DNA of 64,000 nt, from assembly GCF_030766725.1 (NCBI RefSeq), contig NZ_JARQWR010000001.1, forward strand, positions 186,001 to 250,000, in the 5' to 3' direction. The stretch comes from Flavobacterium aerium. GTDB lineage: Bacteria > Bacteroidota > Bacteroidia > Flavobacteriales > Flavobacteriaceae. Position numbers and translations under genes: made by a program. This document shows positions 1-8,479 of the stretch, piece by piece. Below the pieces are notes generated by a model. That model had not been told where the DNA came from and ran no database searches. It worked only from the letters and a program-made list of their open reading frames with translations. Each line of letters starts with the position of its first letter. Within the stretch, counting starts at the first letter, position 1.

Positions 1-340
1 CAGGTTGTGATTTTAAGAAAGTTGCTAGAAGAACAAAACACACTAAACAGAAAGAAGCTATGGCAGCAACTATGGTTAATGGGCTTTTATGTCGTTCATC
101 TTCCTTGTTCAGATTCATTAACATGATCGTAAAGAGCAAAAGAATCATAATCGCTCCTGAATATACAATAACATGCACGACTGCTAAGAATTGTGCATTA
201 AACATTAGGTAGTGTCCTGCAATTGAGAAAAAACAAATCACTAAGTAAATCGCACTATGAATTGGATTTTTACTAAAAATCGTCATAAATGCCGAAGCTA
301 ATGTAAGGGCTGATAGAATATAAAATAAAGTCGTTATCAT
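1..340 (-). CDS. nuoJ: NADH-quinone oxidoreductase subunit J (partial, C-terminus off the left edge)
   Basis: Reverse-strand reading from the ATG ending at 340 gives about 113 residues with no stop before the window edge. It begins MITTLFYILSALTLASA and contains the NuoJ-like stretch NPIHSAIYLVICFFSIA followed by VVHVIVYSGAIMILLLF. These are membrane segments of the proton-pumping arm of complex I, in the inner membrane. The start lies one base beyond the nuoI stop, so the two are surely co-transcribed and probably translationally coupled. Family assignment rests on the conserved SGAIM segment and the gene order. nuoK-N would be expected further left, but this cannot be seen here. Confidence 0.93.
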   Translation of the reverse strand, partial: MITTLFYILSALTLASAFMTIFSKNPIHSAIYLVICFFSIAGHYLMFNAQFLAVVHVIVYSGAIMILLLFTIMLMNLNKEDERHKSPLTIVAAIASFCLVCFVLLATFLKSQP

Positions 341-341
341 C

Positions 342-887
342 TTAATTCGCCGTTTTCAATTTACTATTATTAATTGCCATCTCTAAAGGCATTACCAATT
401 TATCTTTTCCGAAAATAAACTCTTCTCTATCGTAGTTTGATTTTACGATTACTTTAGATGTAGTTAAGTAAATAGCTTGTTTTGGACAAGCCTCTTCACA
501 CAATCCACAGAAAATGCAACGTAACATATTAATCTCATAGATAGAAGCATATTTTTCTTCTCGGTATAAGTGTTTTTCTTCTGGTTTACGCTCTTCCGCT
601 TTCATCGTGATGGCTTCAGCAGGACAAGAAAGTGCACATAGCCCACAAGCCGTACAACGTTCTTTTCCTTCGTCATCACGCATAAGCATATGTTGACCAC
701 GGTATACTGGACTAAATTCTCTAACCTGTTCAGGATATTTAATCGTTACTTTTCTTCTAAATAAGTGTTTGATTGTAATGATCAAACCTTTGGCAATCGC
801 TACAAGATACAGACGCTCCCAAAAAGTCATTTCCTTGTTGGAAACCTGTTTCTTTCTTCCCGATAATGATATAGTTTCTATTGACAT
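342..887 (-). CDS. nuoI: NADH-quinone oxidoreductase subunit I (2x[4Fe-4S] ferredoxin)
   Basis: This is the 181-residue peripheral-arm subunit that carries electrons between NuoG and the N2 cluster in NuoB. Two ferredoxin motifs are plain: CTACGLCALSCP (Cys 78, 81, 84, 88) and CIFCGLCEEACP (Cys 124, 127, 130, 134), each able to bind one [4Fe-4S] cluster (N6a and N6b). The N-terminal part is basic and amphipathic and would lie against the membrane domain. Length and motif spacing are normal for the family. It sits between nuoH and nuoJ in the usual order. Confidence 0.96.
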   Translation of the reverse strand: MSIETISLSGRKKQVSNKEMTFWERLYLVAIAKGLIITIKHLFRRKVTIKYPEQVREFSPVYRGQHMLMRDDEGKERCTACGLCALSCPAEAITMKAEERKPEEKHLYREEKYASIYEINMLRCIFCGLCEEACPKQAIYLTTSKVIVKSNYDREEFIFGKDKLVMPLEMAINNSKLKTAN

Positions 888-898
888 CTCTCTTTATT

Positions 899-1930
899 TT
901 ATTGGAAAAGTAAGATTACAATTCCAGTGATAATAATATTTGCAATTGAAAGTGGAATTAAAATTTTCCATCCTAGTCGCATCAATTGATCGTATCTGAA
1001 TCTTGGAATGGTCCAACGAACCCACATATAGAAAAAGATAAAAAAACAGATTTTTGCAAAAAGAACAAAAATTCCAATAACGTTTGCAATGTTTACTCCC
1101 CAGTTTTCTACTGCCCATTGCATTCCCGGATAGTTATATCCTCCAAAGTAAAGTACAGCCAAAATGGTAGATGAAATAAACATACTTGCATATTCAGCAA
1201 ATAAATAGAATCCCATTTTCATTGAAGAATATTCGGTATGGTATCCTCCAATTAATTCAGCTTCACATTCTGCTAAGTCAAAAGGAGTACGGTTTGTTTC
1301 TGCAAAAGAACAGATTAGGAAGATTAAGAAACCAACAGGTTGGTAAAATACATTCCAAGCCATTCCGCTTTGCTGAGCAGAAATTTCTCTTAAACTTAGA
1401 GTACCCGTCATCATAATCAAAGCAATGATTGAAAGTCCCATAGCAACTTCATAAGAAATCATTTGAGACGAAGCACGCATAGCACTCATTAATGAGAACT
1501 TATTGTTTGATGCCCATCCACCAATCATGATTCCATAAACACCTACGGACAATACACCAAATACATATAATATAGCAACATCAATATCTGTTGCCTGTAG
1601 AATAATATCTCGGCCAAATAAATGAAGTTTATCTCCCCAAGGAATCACCGCACTAGTCATTAATGCCGTACTCATGGAGATAGCAGGACCAATAATGAAT
1701 AAAAACTTATTTGGTGTATTTGGGAAAAATTCTTCTTTTGAAAACAATTTTAAACCATCAGCTAAAGGCTGTAGGATTCCGTATTTTCCAGCACGGTTTG
1801 GCCCTATACGGTCTTGAAGAAAGGCTGCAACTTTTCGTTCAGCCAATGTTGAATACATCGCCATTACCATTGTAATTGCAAATACAATTACAATGAAAAT
1901 TCCTTTTTCTATAATTAATGCGTTATCCAT
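899..1930 (-). CDS. nuoH: NADH-quinone oxidoreductase subunit H
   Basis: A 343-residue, very hydrophobic protein with about eight membrane helices, the subunit that joins the peripheral arm to the membrane arm and lines the quinone chamber. Diagnostic stretches are LAERKVAAFLQDRIGPNRAG near residue 30 and ETNRTPFDLAECEAELIGGY near residue 210, the acidic loop conserved in all NuoH/ND1 proteins. It follows nuoG by six bases and precedes nuoI by about eleven, so it is within one operon. Overlapping small reading frames on the other strand are shadows of this gene. Confidence 0.96.
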   Translation of the reverse strand: MDNALIIEKGIFIVIVFAITMVMAMYSTLAERKVAAFLQDRIGPNRAGKYGILQPLADGLKLFSKEEFFPNTPNKFLFIIGPAISMSTALMTSAVIPWGDKLHLFGRDIILQATDIDVAILYVFGVLSVGVYGIMIGGWASNNKFSLMSAMRASSQMISYEVAMGLSIIALIMMTGTLSLREISAQQSGMAWNVFYQPVGFLIFLICSFAETNRTPFDLAECEAELIGGYHTEYSSMKMGFYLFAEYASMFISSTILAVLYFGGYNYPGMQWAVENWGVNIANVIGIFVLFAKICFFIFFYMWVRWTIPRFRYDQLMRLGWKILIPLSIANIIITGIVILLFQ

Positions 1931-1936
1931 TTCCGT

Positions 1937-2974
1937 CTAAAGATTTTTATTTTCTGTAGCTTTCTCTTCATCCAAAGGAATAGCGTGCATACTAATTTTT
2001 TTACGATCTTCCTCTCTACCTTGAAGGATACCTTCTTCTGTATTGATTGTAACCGTTTCTAATTTACGAGTATAGTTATTCTGATTGATTACAGAATCTT
2101 TTTCGAATTTTCTTGGACCTTCAATAACCCAGTCTTCCACATTTTTATGGTCAAAACGACATTCGTTACAGATGAATTCTTCTACTTCATGGTATTCATC
2201 TTTACGCGCTGTAACTCTTTGTATTTCTTCTCCAAACATCCAAAGTGTTGTTTTACCACAACATTTGTCACAATCTCTATGAGCATTGTAAGGTTTGTTG
2301 AACCAAACTCTTGATTTGAAACGGAAAGTTTTATCAGTCAAAGCTCCTACTGGACAAACGTCAATCATATTTCCTGAAAATTCATTATCAATTGCTTTAG
2401 AAATACACGTTGAAATTTGGGAGTGATCTCCACGGTTTACAACACCATGAACTCTTTCATTAGTCAACTGATCAGCGGTCATTACACAACGGTAGCATAA
2501 GATGCAACGATTCATGTGTAATTGGATTTTATCACCAATGTTTTCAGGTTCAAAAGTTCTTTTCTCTTCGATGAAACGAGTGTGAGAAGAACCATTTTTG
2601 AAACTTAAATTTTGTAAGTCACATTCACCAGCTTGATCGCAAACAGGACAATCTAACGGGTGGTTGATTAGTAAAAATTCAGTTACTGATTTTCGAGCAT
2701 CAACAACTCTTTCAGAACTAATACTTTTTACTTCCATACCATCCATAACACCTGTTACACAAGAGGCAACTAGTTTTGGCATTGGAGTAGGGTTAGCATC
2801 ACTACCTTTTGATACTTCTACTAAACAGCAACGACATTTACCACCACTTCCTTTTAATTTTGAGTAGTAGCACATTGCTGGAGGGACCGATTTTCCTCCT
2901 ATCATTCTAGCAGCCTGCAGGATTGTTGTTCCTGGTTCTACTTCTATCGTTTGATCGTCTATTGTTACTTTCAT
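1937..2974 (-). CDS. nuoG: NADH-quinone oxidoreductase subunit G, short Bacteroidetes form
   Basis: 345 residues, against about 800-900 in enterobacterial NuoG. The N-terminal 2Fe-2S ferredoxin domain (CYYSKLKGSGGKCRCC near residue 35), the His-Cys [4Fe-4S] site (HPLDCPVCDQAGECDLQ near 105) and the CILCYRC ... CPVGAL cluster site (about 157-210) are intact. The start of the molybdopterin-oxidoreductase domain is present with four cysteines (CDKC and CNEC around 236-270), and then the protein ends. Short NuoG proteins are the usual form in this phylum as I know it, so this is a lineage feature and not a broken gene. It carries electrons from NuoF to NuoI. Confidence 0.93.
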   Translation of the reverse strand: MKVTIDDQTIEVEPGTTILQAARMIGGKSVPPAMCYYSKLKGSGGKCRCCLVEVSKGSDANPTPMPKLVASCVTGVMDGMEVKSISSERVVDARKSVTEFLLINHPLDCPVCDQAGECDLQNLSFKNGSSHTRFIEEKRTFEPENIGDKIQLHMNRCILCYRCVMTADQLTNERVHGVVNRGDHSQISTCISKAIDNEFSGNMIDVCPVGALTDKTFRFKSRVWFNKPYNAHRDCDKCCGKTTLWMFGEEIQRVTARKDEYHEVEEFICNECRFDHKNVEDWVIEGPRKFEKDSVINQNNYTRKLETVTINTEEGILQGREEDRKKISMHAIPLDEEKATENKNL

Positions 2975-2992
2975 CAGCTTAAATACTAGACT

Positions 2993-4360
2993 TTATATTA
3001 CTTCTTTTGCTACCAAATGTTTCACCTTTTCAAAAGGTTCTGCTACAAAATGGTCTCTGTTTTTTATTCTTTCTGGGAAACGAACATGGTATTCAAATTC
3101 ATCTCTAAAATGACGAATAGCAGCAGCAACTGGCCAAGCAGCAGCATCTCCTAATGGACAAATTGTGTTTCCTTCAATCTTACGTTGGATATCCCAAAGC
3201 AAGTCAATATCTTCTTCACGACCGTGACCATTTTCTATTCGATGTAATACTTTTTCTAACCATCCTGTTCCTTCACGACAAGGGGAACATTGTCCACAGC
3301 TTTCATGGTGATAGAAACGAGAGAAATTCCAAGTATTACGTACAATACAAGCGGTGTCGTTGTATACAATGAATCCACCTGAACCTAACATAGATCCTGT
3401 TGCAAATCCACCATCACTCAATGACTCGTAGGACATTAAACGATCTTCGTTGTTTGCTGTTTTGTATATTAAATGAGCTGGTAAAACGGGAACAGAAGAA
3501 CCTCCAGGAATTAAAGCCTTCAAAGGTCTATCGTCTATCATACCACCTAAATATTGATCAGAATTCATGAATTCCTCTACACTTAGTCCCATTTCGATTT
3601 CGTAAACACCAGGGTTTTTAATATGCCCTGAAGCCGAAATTAATTTTGTTCCTGTTGATCTTCCAATACCAATTTTTGCATATTCAGCTCCTGTATTGTT
3701 TACAATCCATGGAATTGCAGAAATTGATTCCACATTATTTACCACTGTAGGATTTGCCCATAAACCACTTACCGCAGGGAATGGTGGTTTAATACGTGGG
3801 TTACCTCTTTTACCTTCTAGCGATTCAATCAAGGCAGTTTCCTCACCACAGATGTAAGCTCCAGCACCACAATGTACATATAAATCCAAATCATAACCGG
3901 AACCCAAGATGTTTTTACCTAACCATCCAGCAGCATAAGCTTCCTTAATGGCTGTTTCAAGGATTCTGTAAATCCACATGTATTCTCCACGAATATAGAT
4001 ATAAGACAAATGTGCTTCCAAAGCGAAACTTGATGTAATCATACCCTCAATTAATAAATGAGGAAGGAATTCCATTAAATAACGGTCTTTGAATGTACCT
4101 GGTTCAGATTCATCAGCATTACAAACCAAGTGTCTTGCTTTACCTGATTTCTTGTCGATAAAACTCCATTTCATTCCTACTGGGAACCCAGCTCCTCCAC
4201 GTCCACGAATTCCAGAAGTTTTTACTTCTTCTACGATTTCATCTGGTGTCATTGTTTTTATCGCTTTCTCCACAGAGGCATAACCTCCATTTTGACGGTA
4301 TACTTCATAGGTTCTAATACCCGGTATATTTGCTTTTTCTAATAATATTTTTTTTGACAT
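2993..4360 (-). CDS. nuoF: NADH-quinone oxidoreductase subunit F (FMN/NADH-binding)
   Basis: 455-residue subunit that oxidises NADH and passes electrons through FMN to a [4Fe-4S] cluster. The glycine-rich NADH/FMN site GIRGRGGAGFPVGMKW lies near residue 50, the second FMN motif GAGAYICGEETALIESLEG near 165-185, and the cluster site ESCGQCSPCREG near 355 with a further Cys in NTICPLGDAAAW. Its length fits the family. It lies 12 bases after nuoE and 18 before nuoG. NuoE, F and G together form the NADH dehydrogenase module. Confidence 0.97.
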   Translation of the reverse strand: MSKKILLEKANIPGIRTYEVYRQNGGYASVEKAIKTMTPDEIVEEVKTSGIRGRGGAGFPVGMKWSFIDKKSGKARHLVCNADESEPGTFKDRYLMEFLPHLLIEGMITSSFALEAHLSYIYIRGEYMWIYRILETAIKEAYAAGWLGKNILGSGYDLDLYVHCGAGAYICGEETALIESLEGKRGNPRIKPPFPAVSGLWANPTVVNNVESISAIPWIVNNTGAEYAKIGIGRSTGTKLISASGHIKNPGVYEIEMGLSVEEFMNSDQYLGGMIDDRPLKALIPGGSSVPVLPAHLIYKTANNEDRLMSYESLSDGGFATGSMLGSGGFIVYNDTACIVRNTWNFSRFYHHESCGQCSPCREGTGWLEKVLHRIENGHGREEDIDLLWDIQRKIEGNTICPLGDAAAWPVAAAIRHFRDEFEYHVRFPERIKNRDHFVAEPFEKVKHLVAKEVI

Positions 4361-4371
4361 AATTCCTATTA

Positions 4372-4902
4372 TTAGTGTAAACTGATTTTGTTTTCTTTAC
4401 AATCATTGATCAATTGATCAATTTTTTCTTTAGTCAAGTTTTCTTGGTATGAATCACCTAACTGTAACATTGGAGCATATCCACAGGCACCTAAGCATTC
4501 TACACCTACTACTGTAAATTGACCATCGGCAGTAGTTTCACCTTCTTGAATACCTAATTTTTCACAAGTGTAATCCATTAAGTTCTCTGCACCTCTCAAA
4601 CAACAGCAGGAGGTTCTACAGAATTCAAACATGAATTTTCCAATTGGTTTTTGGTTGAACATGGTATAAAAAGATACAACTTCATAAACTTCAATAGGTT
4701 TAATCAGTAATAACTCGGCTACTGTGTCCATTAATTCAATACTCAACCAGTTATCATGTGCGTCTTGCACTTCATGAAGTACTGGAAGTAAAGCTGATTT
4801 TCTTTTGTCCGCAGGATAGTGACTGATCAATTCATTGATACGATCCGTCAATCGAGCATCTATATTTATTATTTGTTTTACGTTTGAATGTTCCATAATC
4901 AT
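4372..4902 (-). CDS. nuoE: NADH-quinone oxidoreductase subunit E (thioredoxin-like [2Fe-2S])
   Basis: 176-residue subunit with the thioredoxin-like [2Fe-2S] fold. The N-terminal helical part includes HYPADKRKSALLPVLHEVQD, and the cluster ligands are Cys-x4-Cys in CRTSCCCLRG and Cys-x3-Cys in CLGACGYAP. It forms the N1a cluster beside NuoF. The start directly follows the nuoD stop (adjacent bases), which suggests translational coupling. The run of three adjacent cysteines at the first site has one more Cys than is needed. Confidence 0.95.
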   Translation of the reverse strand: MIMEHSNVKQIINIDARLTDRINELISHYPADKRKSALLPVLHEVQDAHDNWLSIELMDTVAELLLIKPIEVYEVVSFYTMFNQKPIGKFMFEFCRTSCCCLRGAENLMDYTCEKLGIQEGETTADGQFTVVGVECLGACGYAPMLQLGDSYQENLTKEKIDQLINDCKENKISLH

Positions 4903-6138
4903 TTAGGCGTCTAATTCGCCAGCTATAACATTAAGACTAGACAATGTTGCAATCGCATCCGATAGCATTCCTCCTTTAACCATTTCATTGAAAGCTTGGT
5001 AATAAATAAAGCAAGGTCTTCTGAAATGTAATCTGTAAGGGGTTCTACTGCCATCTGTGATAAGATAGAAACCTAATTCTCCATTTCCACCTTCAACAGG
5101 ATGGTACACTTCTGTTTTCGGAACAGGAATCTCTCCCATTACAATTTTGAAGTGGTAAATTAAAGCTTCCATATTATGATATACTTCTTCTTTTGGAGGA
5201 AGATAATAATCGGGTACATCAGCATGGAAAGGACCTTCAGGCATTTTTGCTAAGGCTTGTTTAATAATGCTTAAACTTTCCCATACTTCGGCATTACGGA
5301 CACAGAAACGATCATAAGTATCGCCAGATTTTCCTACTGGTACAATGAAGTCAAAGTCTTCATAAGAACTATAAGGTTGCATCACACGAATATCATAATC
5401 AACACCTGTAGCACGTAAATTTGGACCTGTAAAACCATAGCTCATAGCTCTCTCTGCTGAGATTGCTCCTACATTTACAGTTCTGTCGATGAAAATTCTG
5501 TTTCTTACGAATAGGCTTTCGAATTCTTCCCATACTTTAGGGAATTCTTCGATAAATTCGTCTAATTTTCTAAAAGCAGCAGGACTCCATTCTCTTTCGA
5601 AACCACCAATTCTACCCATGTTAGTCGTTAAACGAGCACCACAGATTTCTTCGTAGATTTCGTAGATTTTCTCTCTGTATTGGAATACATATAAGAATCC
5701 TGTGAAAGCACCTGTATCAACACCTAATACGGAGTTACAGATAATGTGATCGGCAATACGTGCCAATTCCATTACAATAACACGTAAGTATTGTACTCTT
5801 TTTGGTACTTCTATATTTAATGCTTTTTCCAATGTCATCCACCATCCCATATTATTAATAGGAGCAGAGCAGTAATTCATTCTGTCTGTTAATGGAGTGA
5901 TTTGGTAAAAAGGTCTGTTTTCAGCAATTTTTTCGAATGCACGGTGAATATAACCTACTGTACCTTCACCATCAAGGATTCGTTCTCCGTCCATAAGTAA
6001 TATGTTCTGGAAAATTCCATGCGTAGCAGGGTGGGTAGGACCTAAATTCAGAATAGAAAGTTCACTTCCATCTTCGTTCAGTTTTTCCTGTATTAATTTT
6101 GCATATCGATGCTCTGGTGGTAATAATAGTTCTGACAT
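4903..6138 (-). CDS. nuoD: NADH-quinone oxidoreductase subunit D (49-kDa type)
   Basis: 411 residues, separate from NuoC (the two are fused in Escherichia coli). It contains the family signature NLGPTHPATHG near residue 31 and the conserved GRIGGFEREW stretch near 155. NuoD forms the quinone-binding pocket with NuoB at the base of the peripheral arm. The protein ends GELDA, where many homologues end in Arg (GEVDR); I cannot tell whether this matters. It lies 32 bases after nuoC and abuts nuoE. Confidence 0.96.
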   Translation of the reverse strand: MSELLLPPEHRYAKLIQEKLNEDGSELSILNLGPTHPATHGIFQNILLMDGERILDGEGTVGYIHRAFEKIAENRPFYQITPLTDRMNYCSAPINNMGWWMTLEKALNIEVPKRVQYLRVIVMELARIADHIICNSVLGVDTGAFTGFLYVFQYREKIYEIYEEICGARLTTNMGRIGGFEREWSPAAFRKLDEFIEEFPKVWEEFESLFVRNRIFIDRTVNVGAISAERAMSYGFTGPNLRATGVDYDIRVMQPYSSYEDFDFIVPVGKSGDTYDRFCVRNAEVWESLSIIKQALAKMPEGPFHADVPDYYLPPKEEVYHNMEALIYHFKIVMGEIPVPKTEVYHPVEGGNGELGFYLITDGSRTPYRLHFRRPCFIYYQAFNEMVKGGMLSDAIATLSSLNVIAGELDA

Positions 6139-6170
6139 TTTAGCTCTTCAAAATTATTTCAGTTTCATTA

Positions 6171-6692
6171 TTAGCAATTTTCTGGTGTTCTTCCAAAAAA
6201 CCTATCGTCTTTATCTGTTCTTCCACCATCTTCAAGTGGGAATTCTTTACGCATTGGAAAAGAAACCATTTCATCCATATTTAAGATTCTCTTTAATTGT
6301 GGATGTCCTTTGAAAATGATGCCGTAAAAATCATACGTCTCTCTTTCTTGCCAGTTTGCACTTAAAAATAAGTTACATACGGTGTCAATTTCTGGTTTTT
6401 CACCATGTAAGAAACATTTTATTCTGATTCGTACATTATCATACCAATTGTGCATATGATAAACAACAGCAAATTGTCTATTTACTTCTGAATCTGGATA
6501 ATGAATTCCGCAAACATCTGTTAAAAAGTTAAAACGTAATGTTTCATCTTCTTTTAAGAATTGCATAATTTCAGTGATGGATTCTGAAGCTACTTCAAAT
6601 GTGAATATATCGTGTTGTTGAACAAAATCGGTTACACTTAAACCGAAATTTTCAATAAGTTTATTCTGTATGGTGGATGTTTCTAAAGCCAT
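6171..6692 (-). CDS. nuoC: NADH-quinone oxidoreductase subunit C (30-kDa type)
   Basis: 173 residues. The C-terminal signature is clear: WQERETYDFYGIIFKGHP near residue 115, then the arginine-rich MRKEFPLEDGGRTDKDDRFF tail. It is a structural subunit that holds NuoB and NuoD. It is a free-standing gene nine bases after nuoB, as in most Bacteroidetes. No metal ligands are expected and none are seen. Confidence 0.95.
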   Translation of the reverse strand: MALETSTIQNKLIENFGLSVTDFVQQHDIFTFEVASESITEIMQFLKEDETLRFNFLTDVCGIHYPDSEVNRQFAVVYHMHNWYDNVRIRIKCFLHGEKPEIDTVCNLFLSANWQERETYDFYGIIFKGHPQLKRILNMDEMVSFPMRKEFPLEDGGRTDKDDRFFGRTPENC

Positions 6693-6701
6693 TGTATTAC
6701 T

Positions 6702-7253
6702 TTACGAAATGTTATAAGAAGCTAATAAATCTTGATACTCAGGAGAACTTCTTCTTCTAACGGATTCTGATTTTACTAATTCTTGCAATTTTAATATTCC
6801 GTCTAAAATTTGTTCTGGACGAGGAGGGCAACCTGGAACGTAAACGTCCACTGGGATAATTTTGTCAATACCTTGTAGTACAGAATAAGTATCAAAAATA
6901 CCACCTGATGAAGCACAAGCGCCTACAGCGATTACCCATCTTGGCTCTGCCATTTGTTCATAGACTTGACGTAAAATTGGAGCCATTTTTTTAGCAATGG
7001 TTCCCATTACAAGTAGCATATCGGCCTGACGTGGAGAGAAACTCATACGTTCTGAACCAAATCGGGCTACATCATAATGCGCAGCCATAGTTGCCATGAA
7101 TTCGATACCACAACATGAGGTAGCAAATGGTAATGGCCATAATGAATTTGCGCGAGCAAGTCCTACAACGGTATCTAATTTTGTTGCAAAAAAACCTGTT
7201 CCTTCAACTCCATCTGGAGCATCAACAATATTTATTTTAGAAGAATCACTCAT
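6702..7253 (-). CDS. nuoB: NADH-quinone oxidoreductase subunit B (N2 cluster)
   Basis: 183 residues. It binds the terminal [4Fe-4S] cluster N2 that reduces quinone. The ligands are visible: the vicinal Cys pair in [12 protein letters not shown] near residue 47, Cys in VGACASSGG near 112, and Cys in [12 protein letters not shown] near 140. Length and motif spacing are normal. The gap to nuoA upstream is 85 bases, the largest in the operon, and I see no promoter-like element in it. Confidence 0.97.
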   Translation of the reverse strand: MSDSSKINIVDAPDGVEGTGFFATKLDTVVGLARANSLWPLPFATSCCGIEFMATMAAHYDVARFGSERMSFSPRQADMLLVMGTIAKKMAPILRQVYEQMAEPRWVIAVGACASSGGIFDTYSVLQGIDKIIPVDVYVPGCPPRPEQILDGILKLQELVKSESVRRRSSPEYQDLLASYNIS

Positions 7254-7338
7254 TTTTATTGTCTTATAATTGAACTGAAAATCAAACGAATATGAATTAA
7301 ATTTATGCCTTATTCGGTTTGAATTATCGTGTAAAATA

Positions 7339-7716
7339 TTATTCCCACTCTAAACCTTTTTTCTTCATTACATAGAAGAAACCAACGATTAGAAGAAGCA
7401 TGAATACGCCCATTTTTAATAATCCTTCAAAGCCCATTTCTTTGAAATTTACTGCCCAAGGATACATGAAAATTACCTCTACGTCGAATAAAACGAAAAG
7501 TATAGCAACTAAGAAATATTTTACAGAAAATGGAATACGCGCATTTCCAACAGATTCCACTCCACATTCGAAGTTTTTATCTTTATTGGCTGACGATCTT
7601 TTTGGTCCTAAGAAGTTGGAAATGATGATGGTACCGACTACAAACCCTACTGCAAGTATAAATTGCATCAAAATTGGGAAGTAATTTAATTGGTCTGTCT
7701 TCATGATAGGGTGCAT
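7339..7716 (-). CDS. nuoA: NADH-quinone oxidoreductase subunit A
   Basis: 125 residues, three membrane helices. The hallmark loop [19 protein letters not shown] lies near residue 50 and the acidic membrane motif [13 protein letters not shown] follows. It is the first gene of the operon: a strong Bacteroidetes-type promoter lies just upstream at 7734-7764. A second in-frame ATG four codons in (MKTDQL) is an alternative start; I keep the longer form because it leaves a short leader after the predicted promoter. Confidence 0.95.
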   Translation of the reverse strand: MHPIMKTDQLNYFPILMQFILAVGFVVGTIIISNFLGPKRSSANKDKNFECGVESVGNARIPFSVKYFLVAILFVLFDVEVIFMYPWAVNFKEMGFEGLLKMGVFMLLLIVGFFYVMKKKGLEWE

Positions 7717-7733
7717 TTGTTATTAAATAATTA

Positions 7734-7764
7734 CAAATATACGGGGCAATATTTAAATGGCAAC
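7734..7764 (-). promoter_or_regulatory. Promoter of the nuo operon
   Basis: Reading the minus strand, GTTG is followed by 19 bases and then TATATTTG. This fits the Bacteroidetes primary sigma consensus (TTTG, 17-23 bases, TAnnTTTG) closely. The -7 element ends about 18 bases before the nuoA start, giving a short untranslated leader. Confidence 0.7.
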
Positions 7765-7907
7765 TTAAAAATTACTAACGTTTTTGGTTATACGCAATAA
7801 TATCTTAATTTTTATTTAGAATAAATAAAAATTAGAAAGAAAACATGTATTTTATGTAGTAAATGAGGCTTTTAGAAGTGGATTTTAAAAGCGAATGGAG
7901 GTGGTAT

Positions 7908-7941
7908 AAAAAAAACCGTCCCAATGTGTATCGGGACGGTT
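7908..7941 (-). terminator. Rho-independent terminator after the cold-shock gene
   Basis: A nine-base perfect stem, AACCGTCCC with GGGACGGTT, separated by a ten-base loop. On the minus strand it is followed by a run of eight T. It lies 40 bases beyond the cold-shock gene stop and insulates it from nuoA. Confidence 0.85.
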
Positions 7942-7980
7942 AATTGATTTAGGAGGTAACTAAAAATATTATAATATATA

Positions 7981-8181
7981 TTAGTCTTCGATAACTGCTA
8001 CTTGAGCAGCAACTTTACCTTTTCTTCCTTCTTCTTCTTCGTAACTTACTCTGTCACCTTCGCGTAATTCTTCCGCTCTGATTCCTGATGCATGTACAAA
8101 AATGTCTTTTCCTGTTTCTTCGTCTGTAATAAATCCGTAACCTTTAGATTCATTGAAAAATTTAACTGTGCCTGTTCGCAT
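7981..8181 (-). CDS. Cold-shock domain protein (CspA family)
   Basis: A 66-residue single cold-shock domain, the typical small RNA/ssDNA-binding chaperone. It begins MRTGTVKFFNESKGYGFIT, with the RNP1 motif KGYGFI and the RNP2-like DIFVHASG. Relative to E. coli CspA the loop after RNP2 is more acidic (EELREGDRVSYEEEEGRKG). It is monocistronic, with its own promoter and terminator. The predicted leader is only about 25 bases, so there is no long 5' thermosensor of the E. coli cspA kind. Confidence 0.94.
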   Translation of the reverse strand: MRTGTVKFFNESKGYGFITDEETGKDIFVHASGIRAEELREGDRVSYEEEEGRKGKVAAQVAVIED

Positions 8182-8209
8182 TGTAATAATAAAAATAATT
8201 AATAATAAA

Positions 8210-8240
8210 CAAATGTAATCTTTATTATAATACGAACAAG
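8210..8240 (-). promoter_or_regulatory. Promoter of the cold-shock gene
   Basis: On the minus strand CTTG, 19 bases, TACATTTG; a full match in the -7 box and a near match in the -33 box of the Bacteroidetes consensus. It is about 29 bases upstream of the start codon. The rest of the interval up to the aspS stop (8241-8479) is AT-rich and I see nothing else in it. Confidence 0.65.
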
Positions 8241-8479
8241 ATATTCGGGTCTTTTTTTCTAAAAATTATTGATTTTCAGTCTTTTCGCCCGTTTTTTTGT
8301 AAGTTTAATTCTTGTTAAAAATCTTTTCATCCCTTGAAAATACTAAGGAAAACACTAATTTCATAGAATTTTTATTACTGTTAACGAATTTTAAATAATT
8401 TACATTTTTAGTATTAAAATGAATATATTCTTAAAAATTAAGACAATTTATCTAAAAAGTATATTTATTGTTAAATTTA

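Noticed and set aside
894..1416. Small reading frames on both strands within nuoH
   Set aside because: They overlap a conserved gene in other frames and have no family likeness or ribosome context.
1937..2974. NuoG as a truncated pseudogene
   Set aside because: All cluster ligands are intact, the operon continues normally, and short NuoG is the usual form in this phylum.
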